NCBI GenBank assembly: GCA_040403095.1
Contig: JBBALI010000006.1
Span: forward strand, 65,168-129,167
From: JAQVCM01 sp040403095
GTDB taxonomy: Bacteria > Bacteroidota > Bacteroidia > Flavobacteriales_D > Crocinitomicaceae
Direction of reading: 5' to 3'
DNA: 64,000 nt
Under the pieces are notes generated by a model. The model did no database searches. It was not told where the DNA came from and saw nothing but the letters and a program-made list of their open reading frames with translations. Positions 8,188 through 17,843 of this stretch are shown here, in pieces. The translations under genes were made by a program, and so were the position numbers. Position 1 is the first letter of the stretch; the number at the start of each line of letters is the position of its first letter.

Positions 8188-9047
8188 AAAATGACCCAAT
8201 TATTATTATTGGAATGCATCGCTCTGGCACCTCTATGCTCACTAGATTTATTGAAGAATCAGGAGTGTTCATGGGTAATCCAAAAAATATGGGGCAAAAC
8301 GAAGAAGCATTTTTCTTTCAAGAGTTAAATGAATGGATGCTTTATCAAAAAGGTGTATCTTGGGACAATACAACTAACGTATCTTTAAAATCAGAATTTA
8401 CAGATTCAAATATAACACGCGTCATTTCTAATAGATTAAATTCAATTCATACATATAAATTTTTAGGTCTTAAAAAGTTTCTAAAATCTAAAAATTTAAA
8501 TAACGCTGATTTTTCATGGGGATGGAAAGATCCAAAAAACACCCTGACACTAGATATTTGGAAAAGAATATTTCCCAATGCAAAAATTATTCATATACAT
8601 CGTAACCCAATAGACGTGGCGAATAGTTTATTTATTAGAGAGCAAAAAATTGAAAACTCATTTAGGAATTCATTAAAATTAAAGCGAAAAGAGTTCTTAC
8701 TATTAAAAAGACCTTGCTACAATCAATCAGTGAGAGTTACTTTCATTGAAGAGGGCATAAAATTGTGGGAAGAATATGTGCAACTTGCGCACAACGCAAA
8801 ATCTCAATTTAAAAACTTTCATAGTATTTCCTACGAAGAATTTTTAGATAAACCAAAAGAGACCTTAGAAAATTTAGCTGAATTTCTAAAAATTGAAACA
8901 GATTTAGAACTTATAAATTCTATTTCTTCAAAGATAAAACCCGATAGAAAGTACGCCTTTCTTAATGATAATGAACTCATAAATTTATATCAAAAGGTAA
9001 AAAACAAAGAAATCATTAAATTATTAAATTATTCAGATATTATATGA
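8184..9047 (+). CDS. Sulfotransferase family protein
   Basis: This 287-residue protein has the two PAPS-binding landmarks of sulfotransferases. The 5'-phosphosulfate loop is IIIIGMHRSGTSMLTRF, with GMHRSGTS at residues 10-17. The 3'-phosphate-binding segment is IIHIHRNPIDVANSLF, with Arg140 and Ser148. The WGWKDPKNT segment between them is also found in related bacterial enzymes. It probably transfers sulfate from PAPS to a sugar hydroxyl of the lipid-linked or growing polysaccharide. It is translationally coupled to the flippase (ATGA) and to the next gene (ATGA). The acceptor position is unknown. Confidence 0.88.
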   Translation: MKNDPIIIIGMHRSGTSMLTRFIEESGVFMGNPKNMGQNEEAFFFQELNEWMLYQKGVSWDNTTNVSLKSEFTDSNITRVISNRLNSIHTYKFLGLKKFLKSKNLNNADFSWGWKDPKNTLTLDIWKRIFPNAKIIHIHRNPIDVANSLFIREQKIENSFRNSLKLKRKEFLLLKRPCYNQSVRVTFIEEGIKLWEEYVQLAHNAKSQFKNFHSISYEEFLDKPKETLENLAEFLKIETDLELINSISSKIKPDRKYAFLNDNELINLYQKVKNKEIIKLLNYSDII

Positions 9048-9799
9048 TAATAAGTCATAAACATAAATATATTTTTATCGGACTACCATTTTCCGCTTCA
9101 TCAGCAATCTCAAAAGAATTGATTGAGCAGTATGATGGTGAATATATTTTGAATAAGCACGCAAATATTCAAACCTTTCTTTCAAGTAATAAATTAAATA
9201 TTAATAATTATACAATATTTGCTGTTTATAGGGATTTGGAAGAAATACTATTTACTCGATACAATAAATATAAATATAACAGTAAAGAAGTTTATACCAA
9301 TCCTTCATTTTTAGTAAAAAATGGAGGACATGTAACGGCAAAAGCATTAAATATTCACAACAGGATAATTAATGAAGATATTGATTTTGAAGACTTTATT
9401 GTGAAATTTTCAAAATCAATACCATATGACTTCGTTTTTAGCATAAATGCACCTTATGTAACTGATATATTAAATTTCAATAATTTAAGTGCTGATTTTG
9501 ATAGAGTATTAGCTAAAATTGGTTTTACAAATAGAAGAGAACTACCTCTGTATAACAAGACAGAAAAAAAAGATCAAAAACCAGAAATTTCAGAAAAAGT
9601 CAGAAGAAAATATATTTATCCTTACAAAATAAAGACTTCGAAATTTTCAGCATCCAAAATTCAATATAAATCTAGTATATTTAATATTCTTGTTTTCAAT
9701 TTTTTTCATATTATTAGGCAGAAAAGATGGCTTAAGGATGACTTAAAGAGAAGTGATAGTAAAGATAGTTATTTCAGTTCTTTAGTAAAAAACAAATAA
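9044..9799 (+). CDS. Divergent sulfotransferase-like protein with degenerate PAPS loop
   Basis: This 251-residue protein is not an obvious family member, but its start MIISHKHKYIFIGLPFSASS matches the beginning of family-2 sulfotransferases, where a basic loop such as KTAGTS normally follows. The loop here is LPFSASSAI, so the usual Lys/Arg is missing. IFAVYRDLEEILFTRYNKYK near residues 58-77 looks like the 3'-phosphate segment, with Arg63 kept but Thr at the usual Ser position. The C-terminal part, with LPLYNKTEK and a following Tyr-rich stretch, also fits. It overlaps the previous sulfotransferase gene by 4 bases. It may be an active divergent enzyme or a non-catalytic partner. Confidence 0.55.
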   Translation: MIISHKHKYIFIGLPFSASSAISKELIEQYDGEYILNKHANIQTFLSSNKLNINNYTIFAVYRDLEEILFTRYNKYKYNSKEVYTNPSFLVKNGGHVTAKALNIHNRIINEDIDFEDFIVKFSKSIPYDFVFSINAPYVTDILNFNNLSADFDRVLAKIGFTNRRELPLYNKTEKKDQKPEISEKVRRKYIYPYKIKTSKFSASKIQYKSSIFNILVFNFFHIIRQKRWLKDDLKRSDSKDSYFSSLVKNK

Positions 9800-9811
9800 A
9801 ACGATTTAGCA

Positions 9812-10804
9812 TTGAATAATCATGTAAGCTACATAATTTTAATCAATTATAACAATTGGATTGATACAATTATTTGTGTTGAAAATTTAGTTCAAAATAG
9901 TTGGAAAAATTGTAAAATTATAATTGTAGATAATGCTTCTAACGATGATTCAATTGAAAAAATTGAAAATTATTTAGAAGGTTATTTAGATGAAATTGTA
10001 AAAGAAAATTATCCAGTAAAAGATTCTGCTATTATAATTAACAAAAAGAAATTTCAAGAATTTGATCAAAATATTTCGAAAAAACTAGATGCTGAACTTT
10101 CTCAAATAAGTCTTATTAAATCAAATAAAAATGGCGGATTTGCATATGGCAATAATCTAGGTGCAAATCTGGCAAAAGCTGATTCTAAAATTGATACTGA
10201 TTTCCTGTGGTTCCTGAACAACGATACCTATACAGACCCAAATGCATTGAATGCATTGATTAATTATTTTAAATCAGATAATTACGGATTAATTGGATCC
10301 AAAATTATTGATTTTGAGCCACCCCATGACATACAAGCTATTTTCGGTAAACTGAATAGATTTAGTGGAAATATTTCTGTTGTCAAATCTTCAGAAAACA
10401 TTGAATCAATGGATTATCCAATTGGCGCCTCATTGTTTACAAGTTTGAAAATTTTTTACGAATTGGGCCGCTTTGATGAAAATTATTTTTTGTATCACGA
10501 AGAAATCGATTTTTCTACACAAGCTATAAGAAATAATTATAAAATTGGTGTTTCTCTGGATTCAATTATCTATCACAAACAAGGCGCCACTACTGGTTCA
10601 AAAAAGAAAAAAAAGAAAGATAATCTCTACATTGAAAGTTTTAAATACAGAGGATTTATTTTATTTTATAAAAAATTTCATCCAAAACTGACTCTAATAG
10701 CTTATACAAATTTGTTTTTAAAGAGTATTAAAAAATTACTCAAACGGGAATTGAAACATTCTAAGTTGATTATTGGAATAATTTTTAAATCTATTAAATC
10801 ATAA
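9812..10804 (+). CDS. Glycosyltransferase family 2
   Basis: This 330-residue protein has a GT-A fold. It begins VSYIILINYNNW, continues with IIIVDNASNDDS and SNKNGGFAYGNNLGANLA, and has the metal/nucleotide-binding region LWFLNNDTYTDP, followed by LGRFDENYFLYHEEIDF. This pattern is found in rhamnosyltransferase-type GT2 enzymes of O-antigen loci. It probably adds one sugar of the repeat unit on the cytoplasmic face. The start is TTG at 9812, because an in-frame TAA lies 15 bases upstream and no ATG occurs before the conserved domain. The lysine-rich run GSKKKKKKDN sits on an A-rich tract. Confidence 0.88.
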   Translation: MNNHVSYIILINYNNWIDTIICVENLVQNSWKNCKIIIVDNASNDDSIEKIENYLEGYLDEIVKENYPVKDSAIIINKKKFQEFDQNISKKLDAELSQISLIKSNKNGGFAYGNNLGANLAKADSKIDTDFLWFLNNDTYTDPNALNALINYFKSDNYGLIGSKIIDFEPPHDIQAIFGKLNRFSGNISVVKSSENIESMDYPIGASLFTSLKIFYELGRFDENYFLYHEEIDFSTQAIRNNYKIGVSLDSIIYHKQGATTGSKKKKKKDNLYIESFKYRGFILFYKKFHPKLTLIAYTNLFLKSIKKLLKRELKHSKLIIGIIFKSIKS

Positions 10805-10808
10805 TTAT

Positions 10809-12059
10809 ATGGATTTTATTTTTTCCAAAAAATTTAATATAATATTAATTTTTCTAATTTGTTTGAATGGAGTATTTGTAAGTTTAATCAAACTTGCAGG
10901 TTTGAATATTAGCGCAAGTCCGATCAACTTAATTATACTTTCTACAATTCCGATTTTGTTTATCAGTTTATTTTTTCAAGTATATAAATCGGTTGAATTA
11001 TTTTTGATTGCCAAATTAGTATCACTACAAATCTTTTTGTTTTTTTTAAAAATTATTTATCTAATTATACAAAAAGAATTTACAAATACTGATTTTATCA
11101 TTTATATGATGTATTTTTCAGGCTATCTTCTTTTAATACATTTTGCAAGTTTATCAAAAGAAAGAATTTCTAAGTATATTGACTTTATAATCTCTTGCTT
11201 CATAGTTATTCTCGCTATTTATTGGATTCAGTACTTTTTCCATTCCACCCTACCTACTGCACTAACTGATATTCCAAATTTATTCAATGAAATTGGAGTA
11301 GATAAATACACGAGAGAACTAACAGATATAATAATTTATAGACCAAATGGATTAATTGGTAATCCAATTTCATTAGGATTTTACTTAAATATTGTGCTAG
11401 CACTTATTTTATTCCGATACCATAATTACAATACCAAAAAGAATTTAATCCTTATTATCCTGCTCTTTATAATGATTACTTTACTTTTCTCTAGAGCAAA
11501 TTTTATTTTAATGATAGTTCAAATCGTTTCGTTTCTTTTTATCTCAACAAATAAAATTTCGACGCTAGTATTTAAATTTGCAATTGTATTATTTTTCTTG
11601 TCAATTTTGGCACTAATTTTCAACTCTCAATTTAGCTTTTTGATAGATAGATTAACTGGTAATGATGAATTTGCCAAAGCTTCGAATATAGAGCATCTAA
11701 ATGATTATACTAATGCATTAACTTTTATTTACACAAACCCATTATTAGGCATTAGTCCTCAAATAAATTTAGATAATAATATTATCACCGATGGAGCTAT
11801 TTTTTCTTTCATTTTGAACAGTGGAATACTTATTTTCATAGGGCACCTTATTATCGTCCTTTATGTGTTAAAAATCCTTTTTATTGCTTCTCGCAAAAAA
11901 AAATCACTCTTAATTCTTTTTATTTTTATTATTCTTGTAAATCCTTATTGTTTTTTAAATTCAGCAATATTAAATAAAGGTTTATTTTTATTTTATCATT
12001 TATTTTTAGGTATTTCCATCAGCTATGCTTTAAATTCAACAAGCAATACTGCCAAATAA
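10809..12059 (+). CDS. O-antigen polymerase-like membrane protein (Wzy-type)
   Basis: This 416-residue protein is built almost wholly of hydrophobic segments, about ten or more membrane helices, with one larger polar loop in the middle (around GVDKYTRELTDIIIYRPNG) and another before the last helices. This is the layout of Wzy/RfaL-type polymerases and ligases, which are too variable for reliable motif recognition. The segment RPNGLIGNPISLGFYLN and a later single loop with LLGISPQINLD fit that family. In a locus with Wzx, Wza and Wzc homologues, repeat-unit polymerase is the best call. It could also be an oligosaccharide-modifying membrane protein. Confidence 0.65.
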   Translation: MDFIFSKKFNIILIFLICLNGVFVSLIKLAGLNISASPINLIILSTIPILFISLFFQVYKSVELFLIAKLVSLQIFLFFLKIIYLIIQKEFTNTDFIIYMMYFSGYLLLIHFASLSKERISKYIDFIISCFIVILAIYWIQYFFHSTLPTALTDIPNLFNEIGVDKYTRELTDIIIYRPNGLIGNPISLGFYLNIVLALILFRYHNYNTKKNLILIILLFIMITLLFSRANFILMIVQIVSFLFISTNKISTLVFKFAIVLFFLSILALIFNSQFSFLIDRLTGNDEFAKASNIEHLNDYTNALTFIYTNPLLGISPQINLDNNIITDGAIFSFILNSGILIFIGHLIIVLYVLKILFIASRKKKSLLILFIFIILVNPYCFLNSAILNKGLFLFYHLFLGISISYALNSTSNTAK

Positions 12060-12082
12060 TTTAATTAATTAATTTCATCTAT

Positions 12083-12940
12083 ATGAAAACTAATCTCTTT
12101 ATTGTTGGTGCAGCTAAATGTGCTACAACTTCCTTTCATGATTATTTGAATCAACATCCAGCTGTTTGCATGAGCCATTTAAAAGAACCAAATTATTTTA
12201 GTAATGAAGAGATTAAAAAAGATAATTTATACTACCTAAAAGCAAATTTAATTGATAGTTTAAGCGAATATGAAAAACTATTTGACAAAAAAAATCAATA
12301 CTCAATTTATGGCGAAAGTAGTGTCTCTTATTTGAGTTACACAGAAACTGCAGCCAAAATAAAAAAATACAATCCTGAAGCAAAAATTTTGATTTTTTTA
12401 AGGAATCCTGTTGAAAGAACATATTCACATTATTTAATGGATTATACTGCAGGCTATTTTGATGTTAAGCTGGAAGAAATAATTAAAAATAAAAATATTT
12501 CACCTGTTATTTATAATCAAATCATTGGACTCAGTCATTTTCATAGTCAAATAAAAAATTATTTTGATATGTTTGATTCAAAACAAATAAAAATAGTAAT
12601 CTATGAAGACTTTGTTGAAAATTTAGAAAGTAGCATGGAAAGTATTGAGGAATTTCTCTCAATTGCAAAATATGATAAGTATATTTTTACTAAAGAAAAT
12701 TCATATCGTGGTTCAAAAAATAAATTCATAAACTTGTTTTATCGATCTGTCAAATTGAAAAGTAAAATGAAATTTTTTTTACCAAAAAAAATTACTAAGA
12801 AATTAAAAAAATCTCTTTTAAATAGTGAAAAACCAACTTTAAGTATAATAGACAAAGAACAACTTCAAAAAATGTTTTTTGAAGATATAAGAAAACTTGA
12901 ATTGTTATTGAATATTGACTTATCTCAAAAATGGTTTTAA
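12083..12940 (+). CDS. Sulfotransferase (NodH/heparan-type)
   Basis: This 285-residue protein has a clear 5'-phosphosulfate loop, VGAAKCATTSFHDYL with GAAKCATTS at residues 9-17, followed by LNQHPAVC and KEPNYFS. This is the start seen in carbohydrate sulfotransferases such as NodH and heparan N-deacetylase/sulfotransferases. The 3'-phosphate segment is ILIFLRNPVERTYSHYLM with Arg107 and Ser115. It uses PAPS, most likely to sulfate a sugar of the polysaccharide. It is followed by the glycosyltransferase gene with no gap. Confidence 0.92.
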   Translation: MKTNLFIVGAAKCATTSFHDYLNQHPAVCMSHLKEPNYFSNEEIKKDNLYYLKANLIDSLSEYEKLFDKKNQYSIYGESSVSYLSYTETAAKIKKYNPEAKILIFLRNPVERTYSHYLMDYTAGYFDVKLEEIIKNKNISPVIYNQIIGLSHFHSQIKNYFDMFDSKQIKIVIYEDFVENLESSMESIEEFLSIAKYDKYIFTKENSYRGSKNKFINLFYRSVKLKSKMKFFLPKKITKKLKKSLLNSEKPTLSIIDKEQLQKMFFEDIRKLELLLNIDLSQKWF

Positions 12941-14026
12941 ATGGAAAAATTACTATTCTTTAGTGCACAAACACCGTCAAATTTAATTCCTATTGCAGGT
13001 CAAAAAATAACTTATGATCACCTTAAAGAATTAAGTGTTAATCATGAAATACATTTATTATTCTTTTCAAACTCGATTGAAACTGATTATATAACTAACA
13101 CTGACTTAAGTTTTTGTAAATCTGTAGATATTTTCTATATTTCTAATTTACAGAAAAATTTAAGACGAATTAAATACTTTTTTTTACCAATAAAATTTAC
13201 TTCACGAATTGATCATAAAGTAAAAAAAAAAATGATTGATTTGATAGTAAAAAATGAGATTACATTTGTGCATTTCGAATTCACTTCATCAATTTATTAT
13301 ATTAAATTCCTAGCAAAAATGAATTTAAGAAGCGAAATCGTAGAACATGATGTATCTTTTTTATCCTTTGAAAGAAAATATAAATCTACAAATAATCCAA
13401 TCTTAAAGTTTCTACTATTCTTAGAGTACAAAAGATTAAAAAAATTCGAATTAAACTTTCTGAAAAAATTCAACAAAATTTACACATTAAATGAGAAAGA
13501 TAAAGATTTATTGACAATCAATAAATTGGAAAACGTAGAAGTGAAATACCCTAAAGTTGATGACTATCTGCAGTTTATAGATAGAAATAATATCGAACCT
13601 TTTAGTATCCTTTTTGTGGGAGCACTTCATAGGTCAGAAAATGAAGATGGTATTATAAGATTTATTGAGGAAATTTTCAATATTATTTCTACAAAATTCC
13701 CACTTTCTAAGCTATATATTGTTGGTTCAAATCCAAGTAAAAATCTTATAAAATTAGTTGATAAAAATAATCAAATTGAAGTCACTGGTTTTGTTGAAAG
13801 TATCAAACCATATTATGAAAAAGCCGATATTGCAGTTATTCCTCTTTTAAATGGAGCAGGAATAAAAATCAAGACAATTGAAGCATTAACAGCAAAAATA
13901 CCTACCTTTTCAACCGAAATAGGATTTGAGGGAATTCAATCTGATAAAAACTTAATTAAAATACGGAAATTTGAAGATTTTATCGAATCTATTAGTAACT
14001 ATTTCAATTCAAAGTACCACTTATGA
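12941..14026 (+). CDS. Glycosyltransferase, GT-B fold (family 4-like)
   Basis: This 361-residue protein has the C-terminal GT-B donor-binding half of family 1/4 glycosyltransferases: ILFVGALHRSENEDG, LYIVGSNPSKNL, IEVTGFVESIKPYYEKADIA and VIPLLNGAGIKIKTIEALT. The last segment corresponds to the E-x7-E region of such enzymes. The N-terminal half is divergent, as expected for acceptor binding. It probably adds a sugar to the lipid-linked repeat unit. The stop overlaps the next start as ATGA. Confidence 0.85.
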   Translation: MEKLLFFSAQTPSNLIPIAGQKITYDHLKELSVNHEIHLLFFSNSIETDYITNTDLSFCKSVDIFYISNLQKNLRRIKYFFLPIKFTSRIDHKVKKKMIDLIVKNEITFVHFEFTSSIYYIKFLAKMNLRSEIVEHDVSFLSFERKYKSTNNPILKFLLFLEYKRLKKFELNFLKKFNKIYTLNEKDKDLLTINKLENVEVKYPKVDDYLQFIDRNNIEPFSILFVGALHRSENEDGIIRFIEEIFNIISTKFPLSKLYIVGSNPSKNLIKLVDKNNQIEVTGFVESIKPYYEKADIAVIPLLNGAGIKIKTIEALTAKIPTFSTEIGFEGIQSDKNLIKIRKFEDFIESISNYFNSKYHL

Positions 14027-15288
14027 TAGTAATTGACAGAATTTTAATAGTATTTTTTATTTTCATAGCGAACAATGTATTTTCAAATGATACAGATTGG
14101 CTCAACAATGAATTAAAAAATAAAAGTGTTTTATATTTAGAATCGAAAGTATATTTAATTGATTTTAATAAAATTGTTGTTAGCAACAAATCAATTGAAA
14201 TAATTGGATCTAAAAATACAATTATTAGATCTACAAACAGCGTAAAATATAGTTCAAAAACAGCACCATTCTTAATCAGTTTTCTAAATTGCGAATTTGT
14301 ATGTGTTCGAAACATTCATTTTGAAAGTGCAGGAAATAGTGCATACGCAATAAAAATTTCGAAAAATAAAACTTTATTAAAGGAATCAATTTTAATTGAA
14401 AATAATCATACTTCACAAGTTGGATTAGTCAATATAATCCCTGACGAAGGATTCACTTTTAATCTGTATGATGAAACTTTCCAAGATTGGTTTACAAATG
14501 GAAGAGTAAAATACACTGAAATTTCATCCAATATAAAAATTTCAAATAATACCTGCATCGGCGATCCTTCTTTTAAAGGACCAAAATTGGATAGCTCTTC
14601 CGCTTCTGCAATTAGTCTGCATTTCGTGAAAAATGTAGAAGTTTCCAATAATAACATCAAAAACTTCAAATTTGGAGTTTGGGTTTATGGCGGAGGATCA
14701 AGAACACGTGATAAATTAAAGCTATCAACAAACGAAATAATCTGTGATAAAATATCCGTGCAGTACAATAATGTTTCTCAAACATATTGCCCAATTTGGT
14801 TTAGCAAATCGAGAAATATCGAGGTAAATAACAATTATTGCGAGGATAATACTGATGTTGCAATTGATTTTGAAGGTTGTGAAATTGGTAATGCACATAA
14901 TAACACTGTAATAAATTCACAAGGCGGTGCCCTTGTAGTACTGAACGGAAGCCGAAAGATCATTTTTAATCAGAACAAGGTAATTTATAAAAATAAAACT
15001 AAAAAAAATAACATAATTTTGATTCGAGATGGAAATTCTGATATCACTTACAGCAATAATGAAATTGAAAATAATTCAATTGCTAAATCTCAAATAATGA
15101 TTAAGAATAGTTCTGAAAAAATCGGTAATAACACAAATATTGTGTTTGAAAAAAACACTTTCAGTAATATTGAATTTAAAATTAAGAGTAAATCAAAAGT
15201 TAAGCTCGTTCAAAATTCAAATAAAATCAAAAATAAAGAATCAAAACTCATATTCAGTTTAGAAAAAGGAAGTGAATTAATAAAATAA
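14023..15288 (+). CDS. Secreted right-handed beta-helix protein
   Basis: This 421-residue protein starts with a signal peptide-like stretch (IDRILIVFFIFIANNVFS) and then has repeated Asn-rich turns such as IENNHTSQV, ISNNTCIG, VSNNNIKNF, VNNNYCEDN and FNQNKV. These are typical of parallel beta-helix (pectate lyase/PbH1) folds. The signal peptide suggests periplasmic or outer location. Inside a polysaccharide locus such proteins are usually lyases, hydrolases or epimerases acting on the polymer. No catalytic residues could be assigned. It overlaps the preceding glycosyltransferase gene by 4 bases. Confidence 0.72.
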   Translation: MIVIDRILIVFFIFIANNVFSNDTDWLNNELKNKSVLYLESKVYLIDFNKIVVSNKSIEIIGSKNTIIRSTNSVKYSSKTAPFLISFLNCEFVCVRNIHFESAGNSAYAIKISKNKTLLKESILIENNHTSQVGLVNIIPDEGFTFNLYDETFQDWFTNGRVKYTEISSNIKISNNTCIGDPSFKGPKLDSSSASAISLHFVKNVEVSNNNIKNFKFGVWVYGGGSRTRDKLKLSTNEIICDKISVQYNNVSQTYCPIWFSKSRNIEVNNNYCEDNTDVAIDFEGCEIGNAHNNTVINSQGGALVVLNGSRKIIFNQNKVIYKNKTKKNNIILIRDGNSDITYSNNEIENNSIAKSQIMIKNSSEKIGNNTNIVFEKNTFSNIEFKIKSKSKVKLVQNSNKIKNKESKLIFSLEKGSELIK

Positions 15289-15292
15289 AAAA

Positions 15293-16054
15293 ATGGCAAT
15301 ATTTCTCTCAGTTACTTCACATAACAATGATGATTTAATTCTTCAAAATTTTACAAATTTACCTCCTAAAATCGGAGGCGAAGATTTTATAATTTCAATA
15401 ATTGATAATGTAAATTCGAACGACTTAAGAAAAATATGTTCAGATAATCAATTAACTTACTTCTCCGACGGAATTAGAAGAGGATATGGAGAAAACAATA
15501 ATCTTAATTTTAAAAATTTAGCTCCAAAAAGCGACGATCTATTTATTGTTTGTAATCCAGACATTACCTTACAGGTGAATCAATTGGAATTACTATTCAA
15601 AAAAGTTAGAAAATCAAATTCATCAATTTATGGTGTAAAGGTATATGAAAGTAAAGATTTAAATGTATATTCCTCGCACAATAGAAAATTTCCTGCACTA
15701 TTGGATCCAATTATTTCTTTGGTATTTAAAAAAAAACTCTTTGCTAGAGACGCTGATATTTTTGCTAATCCAGATTGGATTGGAGGAGGATTTATGATTT
15801 TTAAGAGCGAAGACTTTAAAAAATTAAATGGATTTGACAAAAGATATTTTATGTATTATGAAGATACTGATATTTGTCACAGAGCAAAAAAAATGAAAAT
15901 GGAAATTACGTACGACCCGGAATTTTACGTTGTTCACGAAGCAAAGCGGGAAGGAAGAAAACTTTTTTCAAAACATTTTTTCTGGAATTTAAAAAGCATG
16001 CTTAAATATTTTCTAAGATTCCCAACATTAAGGATAATTACAATTTTCAAATGA
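15293..16054 (+). CDS. Glycosyltransferase family 2
   Basis: This 253-residue GT-A protein has IISIIDNVNSND at the N-terminus, the GYGENNNLNF segment, LFIVCNPDITL as the donor/metal-binding region, WIGGGFMIFK, and FDKRYFMYYEDTDICHRAK, a hallmark of WbbL-type rhamnosyltransferases. Since dTDP-rhamnose genes are in the same locus, a rhamnosyltransferase role is plausible but not proven. The ATG start lies 4 bases after the previous stop. The stop overlaps the next sulfotransferase start as ATGA. Confidence 0.88.
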   Translation: MAIFLSVTSHNNDDLILQNFTNLPPKIGGEDFIISIIDNVNSNDLRKICSDNQLTYFSDGIRRGYGENNNLNFKNLAPKSDDLFIVCNPDITLQVNQLELLFKKVRKSNSSIYGVKVYESKDLNVYSSHNRKFPALLDPIISLVFKKKLFARDADIFANPDWIGGGFMIFKSEDFKKLNGFDKRYFMYYEDTDICHRAKKMKMEITYDPEFYVVHEAKREGRKLFSKHFFWNLKSMLKYFLRFPTLRIITIFK

Positions 16055-16941
16055 GTAAACCCAATTTCATCATCGCAGGTGTAGCAAGATGTGGAACAAC
16101 TTCTTTATATCATTATTTAAAGCAACATCCACAAATCGGATTTCCAAAAATTAAGGAACCCAAGTATTTTAGCAGTATTCATCTAAATCTTCCACACAAA
16201 GGTCCGGGGGATAATACAGTGGATGCAAAATTAATAACTGATGAAACTAAATATTTTGAACTTTTTGATTCATTACAAAATTTCAAAGCAATTGGTGAAG
16301 CAAGTTCAGACTATTTCTACTACCACGAGGATACCATTCAGGCAATCAAAGAAAAATTAGGAGATGTAAAAATCATTCTGTGCTTCAGAAATCCGATTGA
16401 AAGATCCTACTCTGCTTATAATAATTTGGTTAGAGATGGCAGAGAAGAATTAACATTTGATCAGTCGATTGATGAGGAAGAAAAAAGAATTTCACAGAAT
16501 TGGGATTGGATGTGGGCATATAAAGCAGGCGGACTTTATTCTCCCGGTCTTAAAGCATTCTCTGCTAATTTCAGTCAAGTAAAAGTTGTATTTTCAGATC
16601 AACTAGACGAAAATCCTCAAGAGGTTTTAAAATCTATTTTTGAATTTCTAGAAGTGGATCAATTTCATGCAATTGATTCGGAGACTAGATATAGTCATTC
16701 AGGAAAACCCAAAAATGCACTCATTGGCGCGTTAACTAATCGAAATAATAAAGTAATCTACGGTTTACGCGAATTTGCATTGAAAACTATTCCTAGAAAA
16801 TATTTAGAAAAAGTGGCCTCTAAAATGTTTGCAAAAGATCAAATTGAGCCTGTAACAAGGCAAAAACTTCAAAAATATTTTAATAGTGATATTCTTGAAT
16901 TAGAAAAATTGACTGAAACAAATTTAAAACATTGGAAATGA
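16051..16941 (+). CDS. Sulfotransferase (carbohydrate-type)
   Basis: This 296-residue protein has FIIAGVARCGTTSLYHYL as its 5'-phosphosulfate loop (GVARCGTTS at residues 10-18), then LKQHPQIG and KEPKYFSS. The 3'-phosphate-binding segment IILCFRNPIERSYSAY contains Arg113 and Ser121. It resembles NodH-like and heparan-type carbohydrate sulfotransferases and is related to the gene at 12083. It overlaps the upstream glycosyltransferase by 4 bases and the downstream deacetylase by 4 bases, so the three are likely made together. Confidence 0.92.
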   Translation: MSKPNFIIAGVARCGTTSLYHYLKQHPQIGFPKIKEPKYFSSIHLNLPHKGPGDNTVDAKLITDETKYFELFDSLQNFKAIGEASSDYFYYHEDTIQAIKEKLGDVKIILCFRNPIERSYSAYNNLVRDGREELTFDQSIDEEEKRISQNWDWMWAYKAGGLYSPGLKAFSANFSQVKVVFSDQLDENPQEVLKSIFEFLEVDQFHAIDSETRYSHSGKPKNALIGALTNRNNKVIYGLREFALKTIPRKYLEKVASKMFAKDQIEPVTRQKLQKYFNSDILELEKLTETNLKHWK

Positions 16942-17789
16942 ATATTTTGACTTTTGACATTGAAGATTGGTTTCATATATTAGATAACCCTGAAACAAAA
17001 GGAGTTTCAGAATGGTCAAAATTTGAAAGTAGGATTCATCAAAATATGGATACGATCTTCAATATTTTATGTGAAAATAATCAAAAGGCAACTTTTTTTT
17101 GTGTTGGATGGATTGCAGAGAAATATCCAGAAATTATTAAAAGAATAGTTGATTCAGGATTTGAAATTGGATCACATACACATTATCATCAGCTCATCTA
17201 TGAGCAATCTCCTTTGGAATTTGAGCAAGATTTAATCAAGTCGATTGATACTTTGGAATCTGTTTCGGGACAAAAAATCAAGTATTTTCGAGCACCTGGA
17301 TTTTCAATTACCAACGAAACGCCTTGGGCAATGGAATCTTTGATAAAAAATGGAATTGAAATTGATTGTTCATTATTTCCAACAGATCGCTCTCATGGTG
17401 GTTTCAATAATTATGGGAAAGCAGAACCAGTTTGGTTAGAATGCAATGGTATGAGAATAAAAGAAATGCCTATTAACCTTCATTCAGTCATGGGAAAAGA
17501 AATCGTTTTTTCTGGAGGAGGATATTTCAGGTTATTTCCATATAGCATAATCAAAAATTTCACCAAAAAATCCGATTATGTGATGACTTATTTTCATCCA
17601 CGAGATTTTGATGCCAAACAACCGATGGTACCAGGTCTATCAATGACAAGAAAATTTAAGTCATATTATGGATTAAAAAATACAGAAACTAAACTAACAA
17701 ATTGGTTGAAAGACTTTGAATTTATAGACCTAAATTCTGCGAACAATAGAATTGATTGGATAAATGCTAGAATTTTAAAGATGAATTAG
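16938..17789 (+). CDS. Polysaccharide deacetylase (NodB-like)
   Basis: This 283-residue protein has a NodB-homology domain. LTFDIEDWFHI carries the metal-binding Asp pair, ATFFCVGWIAEKYPEI follows, the two metal His lie in GSHTHYHQL (His80 and His84), and RAPGFSIT is the catalytic-type motif. It resembles the deacetylases found in exosortase-linked exopolysaccharide clusters and probably removes N-acetyl groups from amino sugars of the polymer. No signal peptide is visible. The ATG at 16938 overlaps the sulfotransferase stop as ATGA; a TTG six bases upstream is an unlikely start. Confidence 0.9.
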   Translation: MNILTFDIEDWFHILDNPETKGVSEWSKFESRIHQNMDTIFNILCENNQKATFFCVGWIAEKYPEIIKRIVDSGFEIGSHTHYHQLIYEQSPLEFEQDLIKSIDTLESVSGQKIKYFRAPGFSITNETPWAMESLIKNGIEIDCSLFPTDRSHGGFNNYGKAEPVWLECNGMRIKEMPINLHSVMGKEIVFSGGGYFRLFPYSIIKNFTKKSDYVMTYFHPRDFDAKQPMVPGLSMTRKFKSYYGLKNTETKLTNWLKDFEFIDLNSANNRIDWINARILKMN

Positions 17790-17843
17790 TACAACTTAAG
17801 GAAATTTTCAATAAATTTACATCCAAATTGATACCATAATTAA

